Shown: piece by piece, positions 57,708 to 64,000 of the stretch
How the letters are laid out: each line of letters opens with the position of its first letter
How positions within the stretch are numbered: the first letter of the stretch is position 1
Source: Bradyrhizobium elkanii USDA 76
GTDB taxonomy: Bacteria > Pseudomonadota > Alphaproteobacteria > Rhizobiales > Xanthobacteraceae
Length of the DNA: 64,000 nt
Assembly: GCF_023278185.1 (NCBI RefSeq)
Contig: NZ_CP066356.1
Span: 7,122,001-7,186,000 of the forward strand
Reading direction: 5' to 3'
Position numbers and translations under genes: made by a program
Notes under the pieces: generated by a model
What the model was told of the DNA's origin: nothing
Seen by the model: the letters and a program-made list of their open reading frames with translations, nothing else
The model's database searches: none

Positions 57708-57876
57708 ACACATCAGCGACCTAAGAGGATGTTCATGGCGGCCTGAAAAGCGGAAACGTGGCGCGCCAGCACCCGAGCTGAGATGGCCGAGCTCTGTCCG
57801 CTAGCAAGAGGTTCCAATGAACGTATACGCGAAACCCTCGCATTCCGCGCTTTAAAGCCCCGGTTTGGTCAACCGA

Positions 57877-58126
57877 ATGGCTTTCAGAACTTTCGACGCA
57901 AAGATGACAGCGATACATCATGCACTGGATTTTCAGCTAAGCGCGGAGAATGCAGACGTTTACATTTGCGGCCATCTCCGAGAAGTTCATTTGATTGTCG
58001 CGGAGAAATTGACCGACCAGGAGCGGGGTAGCGGCGCGATCAAAGCTGATTTCAGTCGCGTTGCAAAAGAAAAATCAGCAATCTTCAAGAGCTCCGAAAA
58101 AAATACATTCTGTTCCACAACAAATA
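57877..58126 (+). pseudogene. Hypothetical gene interrupted by IS copy B
   Basis: A frame beginning MAFRTFDAKMTAIHHALDFQ runs into the left end of the IS5-type element. If the element and one copy of its target duplication are removed, the frame continues for 21 more codons after 59671 (TPAIANLCADPHASISDAPAQ-type ending) to a stop. So an ORF of about 105 codons was split by the insertion. The function is unknown. Confidence 0.5.
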
Positions 58127-59665
58127 GTCCGCCGTGAAGAACGCGGACGAGCGCTGATTTAAGCGATGTTTTGAGCCGGGACAGTTTCGGCGAGCGCCCG
58201 GATGATGGCACGCAAGAGTTCTGCGAGCCATCGCAGGAGCAGGCCGAAGTTGTAGCCGGCCGCTGCGAGGACGGCGTTGATACGGTCGCCGACGCGGCCT
58301 TTGAGATAGTTGCGGTCCATGCGGTGCTCGGCCTTGACGTGACCGATGACGGGCTCGACAGCCGCACGACGCTTCATCTCGCGCCGGATGGAAGCCGTGA
58401 CGCGGCGAACTTGACCTGAGATCCAGACCCTGAGCCGGTGCGGGTGGTTGTGGCCGCGGTACCCTTTGTCGACATGGATGCGGCGAGCCTCCACGCCGGT
58501 GAGCTTCTCCATGTCGGCGACCACGGGGCCGAGCGTGTGCCCGTCGAAGGGATTGCCGTGCAGCGCCTTGGCATGGAGCACGAACTGTCCGCCCTTCGGG
58601 GACGTCACGGGGGTGGCGATACTGACCTTGCAGCCGAACTCGTAAGGCGCGCGGGCTTTTCCCTTGCCGATGCACTCGACCTCCGGCGCATGTAACGCAT
58701 AGACCTTGGGGCCGCGCTGATGCTGATCCTGGCTGCGCACCCGCTGCGCCAGATCGAGCAGCGGGCCGAAGCGCGCTTCCAGCACCGCATCGCCATCAAT
58801 CTTGCGGCGGATGTCGCGGATGATCCGGCCAAGCCGCGTCCGCAGGAACTTGAGTTGGCGCCGGGCGCGCTTGAACTGATGAGCGTGGGTATAGCGGCCG
58901 ACCATGATGGCGGCGCGCTTCGCCAGGCGCAGATAGCTCTGGCGCAGCGGCACACGGTTGCGCTTGGCGAACCCGACGAGCTTGGTGATGGCCCGATGCA
59001 TCAGCCGTGCGTCGGTCGGATGCGCAACGGCCTTTGGCTGCACCGTGGTATCGACCACTACCCGCTCCAGGTCGTTAGGACCAATGGCGCCAGTCTTGTG
59101 TGCCACCGACAGACTTTCCTGGATCAGCGCGACGAGCTGCTCCTCGCCGAGCCGCTGGCGCCAGCGCGTCATCGACGATCGATCGAACGGCAGCCGGTGG
59201 CAGAAGCTCAACTCGCCGCAGAAGTATTGATAATAGGGGTTCTCAATCCAGCGGGCGCACAGCACCTCATCCGAGAGATTGTGCATGTGCTTCAGGATGA
59301 ACAGGCCGGCGACAAGCCGCGTCGGCAGGCCTGGTTGCCCCGGACCGGTTTGGCACACCGAACCAAAGCGGTCATCCAGAAACTTCCAGTCGATCAGCGC
59401 CGCCAACCGCACCAGCGGGTGGCCCATGTCGATGATTTGATCAAGCGCCGGAAGCAACAGGTCTTTCTGGCGATCATCCCGCGGTTTGCTCATCGCCGTC
59501 CCCAATGCCGATGACCCGCCGTTAGGGAATCACGAATCGCTCGAAAGTAAAATCCCAAAACGCAAGAAACCGCGGCCCAACAACCGGCTTTCCTGCAAAA
59601 TCGAATACTTTAATGAGACAACTTCTGCTTACCCATCAGGCCGATCCGCATTCTTCACGGACGAC
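58127..59665 (-). mobile_element. IS5-type insertion sequence, copy B (intact)
   Basis: A 1539-bp element, nearly identical to copy A at 19707-21246, with ends GTCCGCCGTGAAG and GTCGTCCGTGAAG. Perfect 6-bp target duplication CAAATA at 58121-58126 and 59666-59671. The different target duplications show that the two copies inserted independently. Confidence 0.94.
58159..59493 (-). CDS. IS5-family transposase, intact
   Basis: This 444-residue transposase (start MSKPRDDRQKDLLLPALDQI) is intact. It has the N-terminal DUF772-type domain (LPFDRSSMTRWRQRLGEEQL), then the DDE triad motifs: VVVDTTVQPKAVAHPTDARL (first Asp), IHVDKGYRGHNH (second Asp), and AAVEPVIGHVKAEHRM with the Glu. A frame extends to 59505, but the ATG at 59493 is the family start. 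This copy can probably supply transposase for copy A. Confidence 0.94.
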   Translation of the reverse strand: MSKPRDDRQKDLLLPALDQIIDMGHPLVRLAALIDWKFLDDRFGSVCQTGPGQPGLPTRLVAGLFILKHMHNLSDEVLCARWIENPYYQYFCGELSFCHRLPFDRSSMTRWRQRLGEEQLVALIQESLSVAHKTGAIGPNDLERVVVDTTVQPKAVAHPTDARLMHRAITKLVGFAKRNRVPLRQSYLRLAKRAAIMVGRYTHAHQFKRARRQLKFLRTRLGRIIRDIRRKIDGDAVLEARFGPLLDLAQRVRSQDQHQRGPKVYALHAPEVECIGKGKARAPYEFGCKVSIATPVTSPKGGQFVLHAKALHGNPFDGHTLGPVVADMEKLTGVEARRIHVDKGYRGHNHPHRLRVWISGQVRRVTASIRREMKRRAAVEPVIGHVKAEHRMDRNYLKGRVGDRINAVLAAAGYNFGLLLRWLAELLRAIIRALAETVPAQNIA

Positions 59666-59671
59666 CAAATA

Positions 59672-60030
59672 CGCCCGCGATAGCTAACCTCTGTGCCGAT
59701 CCTCATGCGAGCATTTCGGATGCCCCGGCCCAGTAGACGTAATTTATCCGAGCAAAGCCGAAGCGAGTTTGGAAGAGACAAAGAAATTGGCCGACGAACG
59801 ATTCAAGCGGATCGAAAAGCTTTTTGGCGATTGTCTGAAGATGCGGCTCCTGATGCCGATTATGGCCGGAGACCGCAACGATTAAATGCGTTTGAAATGG
59901 AATGAGCTGGGCTAGCGGTCAAGAAGGCCTTTTGCGCGTTGGCAATCGGTGACGAAATCGCAATCGCTTCAACATTCGTGGAACATGCTTGTCCCGCAAC
60001 CGTTGTTCGCGTGCCGGCGCAACTGCCCCG
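59672..60030. other. Interval with a possible coding tail
   Basis: After the interrupted frame ends, another plus-strand frame at about 59730-59885 reads ASLEETKKLADERFKRIEKL then FGDCLKMRLLMPI. It looks protein-like (a charged helix) but has no start of its own. It may be the frameshifted rest of the interrupted gene. Confidence 0.4.
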
Positions 60031-60055
60031 ACGGGGCACTTTTCCCCTCGAGCTC

Positions 60056-60083
60056 GTCAGCTTCTCGAAAGCCAACCGCCCTA
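60056..60083 (+). promoter_or_regulatory. Second tts box, from a duplicated gunA2 promoter
   Basis: GTCAGCTTCTCGAAAGCC then AACCGCCCTA, differing from the box at 50904-50931 at two positions. Both fixed halves are kept, so it should still bind TtsI. Confidence 0.85.
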
Positions 60084-60160
60084 GCATTCGAGCCTAGCCT
60101 CCTGGTCTCGATGCCGCCTGCGACTGAATCGGCCAGAAGCTAGGCTACTTCGCGGCGGGT

Positions 60161-60277
60161 ATGCAGGAGACTTTGTTCTCAAAACAGATAGGAGACGCTG
60201 TGGTAGGCCAATCGGATAAGCGGTGCGGGTTCGCCCGGGTCCCGAACGGGAAACGTCCAAACACAGGAGGATCATGA
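60161..60277 (+). pseudogene. 5' fragment of a gunA2 copy
   Basis: The region 60030-60296 is a diverged copy of 50880-51150: tts box, leader, start codon and N-terminal codons. The reading frame begins MQETLFSKQIGDA as in GunA2, then shifts and stops after 38 codons. The GH12 domain is absent. Transcription from the intact tts box would make a peptide with the same first 13 residues as GunA2. Confidence 0.85.
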
Positions 60278-60324
60278 CCGATTTAGGCAGGCCGTGAAGA
60301 ATTAGCTTGTACAAGCGGACTTTG

Positions 60325-60556
60325 CCTCAGCACGCTCACAACTGACACCGCACGAGCCAATCCCAACCCGGCATTACTGCTGGAACGAGGCTAGCCACAT
60401 TTGTTGAACTCCTTAGGACGGAAGCCAGATTCCAATCGAGATTGGACTGGCGCGGACCGAGCGGCTGCTCGTCGGTGTGACCGACCACCTCGATGACATC
60501 CACATCGTAATCTCCAGCTCATGAAGTTCTGGCAGGAGTGGACCTCCGATCACCGC
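60325..60556 (-). pseudogene. OmpA/MotB-type C-terminal domain fragment
   Basis: The minus strand encodes YDVDVIEVVGHTDEQPLGPR then QSNLDWNLASVL, the peptidoglycan-binding motif of OmpA-family C-terminal domains (xxDVIEVxGHTDxxP...xNLDLNxxSV). Upstream, in another frame, LLPELHEL precedes it, so a frameshift is present. No start or signal peptide is visible. It ends near the 3' end of hipA and is a relic. Confidence 0.65.
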
Positions 60557-60565
60557 GGCAAAAGC

Positions 60566-61849
60566 TCAGGGGGTAGCCAGGGACGACTTCGGAACGTGCC
60601 CGGGATCCAGAACCGGGCTCATCTCCTCGATCTTGGCATCGATCTTACTGAGAACAGCGGCCGGCACGACATCCCGTTCGGGGAGTTTCCACCAATGGTC
60701 GTTCACCGACGATACGACCTGCTCGACGGCAGAGATGACTGCAGGCTCGGGTAGCCGCGCGCGATTGGCGAACTTTCGCCAGCGGTCCGGAGTAAGCGCT
60801 TTGAAGGATTTCTCTCCTCCCAAAGAGAGGGCCATATCGTCCTTCGGAAAATAAGCGGTGGTCGATAGGACGTCGTACACGGGGGCGATGGCCGGAGTGC
60901 CCCCCTCACCTGGGTATATTGTCGACCAATTCTTCAAGTGCATGTCGCCGTTGCCGACGAGCGCGGCAAGTGCCAGTCGACGAACGAATTCGAGCGCGGC
61001 GTCGGTCGAAACCGCTACGTTCAGCGCGGAGGCTATGTCGTGGTATGATGCGTCATCGTATTTTTTGGATGGCTGCCGGCCAAAAATCTGGGCGAAATCT
61101 TCGATGTGAATTCGGGTACCTTTGGGTCCACGGTCGAAACGCTTCACCAGCAAAACCTTGCCGGTCGACAATGTGTTGAATTCTTCGGGAATTCCTTCGA
61201 AATCGGATTTTTCGACAAGCTCGCGTTCCGGCACATCCATTCCGAGGATTTCGGACAGCGCCAGAACGGCGAACTCGTTTTCCGACAATCCGACAAGATT
61301 GGCCGAGGGGAATTTTGCGATGTACTGACCTTGCTCGTCGCCGATGGGCAAAGTCAGTCCGACACCCTTTCCCGTATTTTTCATCACGGAGAGCTTCATC
61401 TGAACTCCCGCCAAGGAAAACCGCGCTTTGATGTCACGAGGATTATCTTGAATGGCTATCGTGGTGCTGCCGCCGCTCGGCACCACGCGCACTGCACCTG
61501 GTAGATCTTCGCCAAGCGCCGCCAGGAGGTCGAAATCGTTTCCTTGCCTCACTGCTCCGGCGTGGTGCTTTTCCATCGCCTCGCGAAGCTTGTCCTCGGG
61601 CAACAGGTTCGCGAAGAACGCGGGCAGCACGTGTGCTGCGGGCTTCGGATCCTTGCGAAGCCCACCATCGGCGGAGCGGAACGAGAGGCTCAATATCGGG
61701 GGCCGCGACATGGCGCGATAGGCCGGATCAAGGCTGAAGGCGTTGAAATCGCCTGGCGTACGCACGAGCGTTCCGACCCTGAGGTCTTGAAGGAACACCT
61801 CCAGCGACTGAACGGTATTAGGGGCGCGGACCCGGGTGCTCATCATCAT
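60566..61849 (-). CDS. hipA: HipA-family serine/threonine kinase toxin
   Basis: This 427-residue HipA toxin phosphorylates a target in the translation machinery (glutamyl-tRNA synthetase in E. coli) and causes growth arrest. The N-terminal subdomain (residues 15-110, couple-type) is followed by the P-loop-like block AGVQMKLSVMKNTGKGVGL, then the catalytic loop NGDMHLKNWS and the metal-binding PVYDVLST. All are intact. The start overlaps the end of hipB by about 30 bp; three Met codons lie together at 61849-61841. A truncated copy lies at 54603-55064. Confidence 0.92.
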   Translation of the reverse strand: MMMSTRVRAPNTVQSLEVFLQDLRVGTLVRTPGDFNAFSLDPAYRAMSRPPILSLSFRSADGGLRKDPKPAAHVLPAFFANLLPEDKLREAMEKHHAGAVRQGNDFDLLAALGEDLPGAVRVVPSGGSTTIAIQDNPRDIKARFSLAGVQMKLSVMKNTGKGVGLTLPIGDEQGQYIAKFPSANLVGLSENEFAVLALSEILGMDVPERELVEKSDFEGIPEEFNTLSTGKVLLVKRFDRGPKGTRIHIEDFAQIFGRQPSKKYDDASYHDIASALNVAVSTDAALEFVRRLALAALVGNGDMHLKNWSTIYPGEGGTPAIAPVYDVLSTTAYFPKDDMALSLGGEKSFKALTPDRWRKFANRARLPEPAVISAVEQVVSSVNDHWWKLPERDVVPAAVLSKIDAKIEEMSPVLDPGHVPKSSLATP

Positions 61850-62138
61850 CCATATCGGTGGTGAACGCTGGTCGATCCTCGCCTTCGGAGGGCCGAAGGA
61901 GTGCGTTGACGCCGGCTACCATGGCCTGTGGGATCAGCATTAGCTCCATGCCGAGAGCGCGCGCGACGTTAATCAGCGTTGTCGCCCGCGCGGCGGCGTT
62001 GCCCTGCTCGATATCGCGGTAACGCGGCCGGGAAATGCCCGCGCGTTCGGCCACCTGCTCTTGAGTCAGGCCCGCTTGCTTTCTTGCATCCCGGAGGAGG
62101 CGTCCTAGCTGTTGGGTTGCTTCTGAGTTCCGCTCCAT
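61818..62138 (-). CDS. hipB: HipB-family antitoxin and repressor
   Basis: This 106-residue Xre-type helix-turn-helix protein (LGRLLRDARKQAGLTQEQVA then ERAGISRPRYRDIEQGNAAA) neutralises HipA and represses the operon. It has a C-terminal acidic tail. The ATG at 62138 lies directly against the first of four operator-like repeats (62139-62154), so repressor binding would block the start of the transcript. It is translationally coupled to hipA. Confidence 0.92.
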   Translation of the reverse strand: MERNSEATQQLGRLLRDARKQAGLTQEQVAERAGISRPRYRDIEQGNAAARATTLINVARALGMELMLIPQAMVAGVNALLRPSEGEDRPAFTTDMDDDEHPGPRP

Positions 62139-62260
62139 GATCCGTTTACGTATCTTTTTCTTCTAAATGATGCGTGAACATATCATTGCTTATCGCTTCT
62201 GCCAAGGCCCATAGATCCGTTTACGTATCATTGGCTAATAAAATGATCCGCGAACGTATC
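62139..62260. promoter_or_regulatory. Four HipB operator-like repeats
   Basis: GATCCGTTTACGTATC at 62139-62154, GATGCGTGAACATATC at 62169-62184, GATCCGTTTACGTATC at 62214-62229, and GATCCGCGAACGTATC at 62245-62260. All fit GATNCGYNNACRTATC, an imperfect palindrome (GATac ... gtATC). The centres are 30, 45 and 31 bp apart, close to whole helical turns for the outer pairs. They fill the space between hipB and the glycosylase relic. Confidence 0.85.
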
Positions 62261-62990
62261 TTACTGGCCAGGGGCGGTTCCCCAATGCCTAAGGCAATCT
62301 CGACCAGCGCGGGGCGAACTACCGCGTGCGCATGGACTCCATGGCTCAACGACAAGGCCGACATCGTCATCATCGGCGTCACGCCTGGCAAGCAGCAGGC
62401 TCTGGAAGCCCTACTCAGCTTCCGCATGGCGCTTACCGGCGCGCCTCGCTCGATGAGGCGGCGCAGCGCGCCAAGAATGCGGCCTCGTTCAAGGGGGGCA
62501 TGCGCCTCGACGCGTGGTTGATGGACCACTTCGGCTTGCATCGGCTTTTCGGACTTACGTTCACGCTTGATCTCTTCGGATCCGCCGCGCACCGCGCGCA
62601 TTACACGTCCGTCCTGCGCTATCCGGTCCTGAAGAGGTTCGGTAACTATGCCGGAGCCAGCCGCGTGATCGAGGAGACCCTAGCGGATGAACTCGCCGTG
62701 CTGCCCAAGGCTTGGCTTGTGCCGTTCGGGCCGAATGCGGTGCGCGCGCTCGAATATCTCGCGGCGGCCGGACGCATCGATGACGCGCGTATTCTAGGCG
62801 GCATCTTGCATCCCGGCGGCCAGCAATGGAACCGCTACAACGTGCAGCTCGGTCTCGTGTCCGCGATGCCGCGCTTGCGGTCCCAGGCGGGCCTGAAGTT
62901 CTGCGGCGAAGCGCTGTGTGCGCTCGAAGGTCGCCGCCCTGTGTGGCGAAGGCCCGCGGCCTTAGACCGTAGCCTAATTTTCTGTCTCCA
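62240..62990 (+). pseudogene. Uracil-DNA-glycosylase-like gene, frameshifted
   Basis: The first frame encodes DKADIVIIGVTPGKQQALEA then LLSFRMAL, the N-terminal motif of a uracil-DNA glycosylase-like family. After a shift near 62440 the next frame continues with LDEAAQRAKNAASFKGGMRL, YTSVLRYPVLKRFGNYAGAS and GGILHPGGQQWNR, the other family blocks. The end is also altered. It is read away from hipBA and shares the operator region. Confidence 0.75.
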
Positions 62991-63085
62991 GCGGGCGGGC
63001 CGACGATCGGTTTACAAGATGTCAATTTTACGTACTACCGCTACTTAAATCGAGCGAAACTTAAACTAGCGCTTGGTTTGAAGGT

Positions 63086-63104
63086 ATGCTATTTTGCGTA
63101 GCAT
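63086..63104 (+). promoter_or_regulatory. Operator-like dyad at the abiEi start
   Basis: ATGCTA (63086-63091) and TAGCAT (63099-63104) form a perfect 6-bp inverted repeat with a 7-bp gap. The right arm ends inside the start codon of abiEi. AbiEi antitoxins repress their own operon by binding inverted repeats, so this is a likely autoregulatory site. Confidence 0.6.
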
Positions 63105-63942
63105 GACGACGCAATTGCCAGGAAAATTAAACCAGCTGCGCCGGGATCTTCCGGAGGGGCTGCTCGTTGACGCTGCCTGGCTGAGCAAGCACGGCTACGC
63201 CACCAGCCTCGTCAGCAAGTATGTCGCGGCCGGCTACCTCGAACGACCGGCCGGCCGCGTGTACCGAAAGCCGCGCGGCGCCCTAAGCTGGGAGCAGGCC
63301 GTCATATCCCTTCAGACGCTTCTTTACCGCACGCCGCTGGCCGTCGGCGGCCGAACAGCGCTCGCGCTTCAAGGCTACGAGCATTACCTGCCTCGCGCCA
63401 CGCAGCAGGTTCATCTCTACGGACCTTCCGCGCCGCCCGGTTGGCTCTCGAAGCTTCCCCTCTCCATCCGTTTCGTCTTCCACAACAGCGCTGCGCTCTT
63501 CTCGCCGGAAGCGGGCCTGCCGCCCAAAGGCGATCTCGACCGCGCCAACGCCGCGGCCGAGAAGGAAGCGGCCGAAAAGGGCTTCGTCATCCAGTCATGG
63601 GGGCAATGGCGCTGGCCGCTGGTGGTTTCATCGCCGGAGCGGGCGCTGCTCGAAGTACTCGACGAGCTTCCCGATCACGAGAGCTTCGAGACCGTGGACA
63701 AACTGGTCGAGAGCCTTTCGACCCTAAGCCCCAGGCGCATGCAGACATTGCTACAAGCCTGCCAAAGCGTGAAAGCCAAGCGGCTGCTTTTCTTCTTTGC
63801 CGATCGCCATTCGCATGCCTGGAAAAACAAGATAAATAAGGATCACGTCGATCTCGGAAGCGGCAAGCGCATGCTGGTCAAAGGCGGCGTGCTCGACCGT
63901 ACCTATCAAATCACCGTGCCGAAAGGGCTCGATGCCGTTTAG
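63103..63942 (+). CDS. AbiEi-family antitoxin (type IV toxin-antitoxin)
   Basis: This 279-residue protein begins MTTQLPGKLNQLRRDLPEGL. An N-terminal winged helix (residues 20-60, VDAAWLSKHGYATSLVSKYV...GYLERPAGRVYRK) and a C-terminal domain with the blocks VGGRTALALQGYEHYLP and SSPERALLEVLDELPDHESF identify the AbiEi family, antitoxins of phage-abortive AbiE systems. The frame starts at a TTG at 63094, but the ATG at 63103 gives the better start. The 3' end overlaps the next gene by 11 bp. Confidence 0.85.
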   Translation: MTTQLPGKLNQLRRDLPEGLLVDAAWLSKHGYATSLVSKYVAAGYLERPAGRVYRKPRGALSWEQAVISLQTLLYRTPLAVGGRTALALQGYEHYLPRATQQVHLYGPSAPPGWLSKLPLSIRFVFHNSAALFSPEAGLPPKGDLDRANAAAEKEAAEKGFVIQSWGQWRWPLVVSSPERALLEVLDELPDHESFETVDKLVESLSTLSPRRMQTLLQACQSVKAKRLLFFFADRHSHAWKNKINKDHVDLGSGKRMLVKGGVLDRTYQITVPKGLDAV

Positions 63943-64000
63943 CGACCAATACCGCAGACAGGTTACCCTGCTGATCCGCGTCGTCCCCCTGGTCGCGCAG
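63932..64000 (+). CDS. AbiEii-family nucleotidyltransferase toxin, 5' end only
   Basis: The first 23 codons (MPFSDQYRRQVTLLIRVVPL then VAQ) are in the window; the gene continues beyond the right edge. AbiEii toxins start with a short helix of this kind (YRRQVxLLxRVxPxVA) before the GGTAxNLF nucleotidyltransferase motif, which should lie just outside. The ATG overlaps the abiEi stop region by 11 bp, as expected for a coupled toxin-antitoxin pair. Confidence 0.75.
   Translation, partial: MPFSDQYRRQVTLLIRVVPLVAQ

Overview
The window is a piece of a Bradyrhizobium symbiosis island. It opens with the end of a nodK/nodY-nodABC operon read leftwards from a clear nod box, facing nodD1, nodD2 and nolA read rightwards, the arrangement known from soybean-type bradyrhizobia. 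Many insertion-sequence remnants, pseudogenes, long empty stretches and host-interaction genes also fit a symbiosis island. No rRNA or tRNA gene and no CRISPR array was seen.

Layout. 1-6.5 kb: nodC (5' end only), nodB, nodA, nodK/Y, nod box, nodD1, nodD2, nolA. 6.5-19.7 kb: a branched-chain-amino-acid-type binding protein, a luciferase-like monooxygenase, an outer-membrane beta-barrel protein, a LuxR solo, a TSUP permease and a HemN-like radical-SAM protein, separated by long gene-poor stretches. 19.7-24.5 kb: a dead IS5-type element and an intact IS21-type element. 25.8-29 kb: an OprB porin and a NolL/NodX-type acyltransferase. 29.8-47.4 kb: a type III effector candidate with a tts box, a pectin methylesterase and polygalacturonase pair, a prephenate-dehydrogenase-like protein, and a 2854-residue SKWP (XopAD/RipS-type) effector candidate. 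47.4-52 kb: twin palindromes, a ligase relic, an RTX-repeat protein and a GH12 effector with a tts box. 52-64 kb: a graveyard of mobile-element fragments mixed with intact hipBA, fic and abiE modules, plus a second, intact copy of the IS5-type element.

How it works together. NodD1 acts on the nod box to make the lipo-chitooligosaccharide backbone. NolA and NodD2 form the known repressive branch. The sequence adds that nolA, nodD2, the binding-protein gene and the hemN-like gene each have the same MerR-type promoter (TTGAAY, 19-bp spacer ending GTCAGGTTG or a close variant, then the -10), which suggests a small NolA regulon. Type III effector genes are marked by tts boxes (three strong, one weak). 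The pectinases and GH12 enzyme would act on plant cell walls.

The most unusual object is the SKWP effector at 38673-47237. It ends in a complete shikimate-kinase domain, has a RelA/SpoT-like block just before it, and carries a DFDGD motif like that of RNA polymerase beta'/RDR enzymes. All functional calls come from reading motifs; no database search was run.
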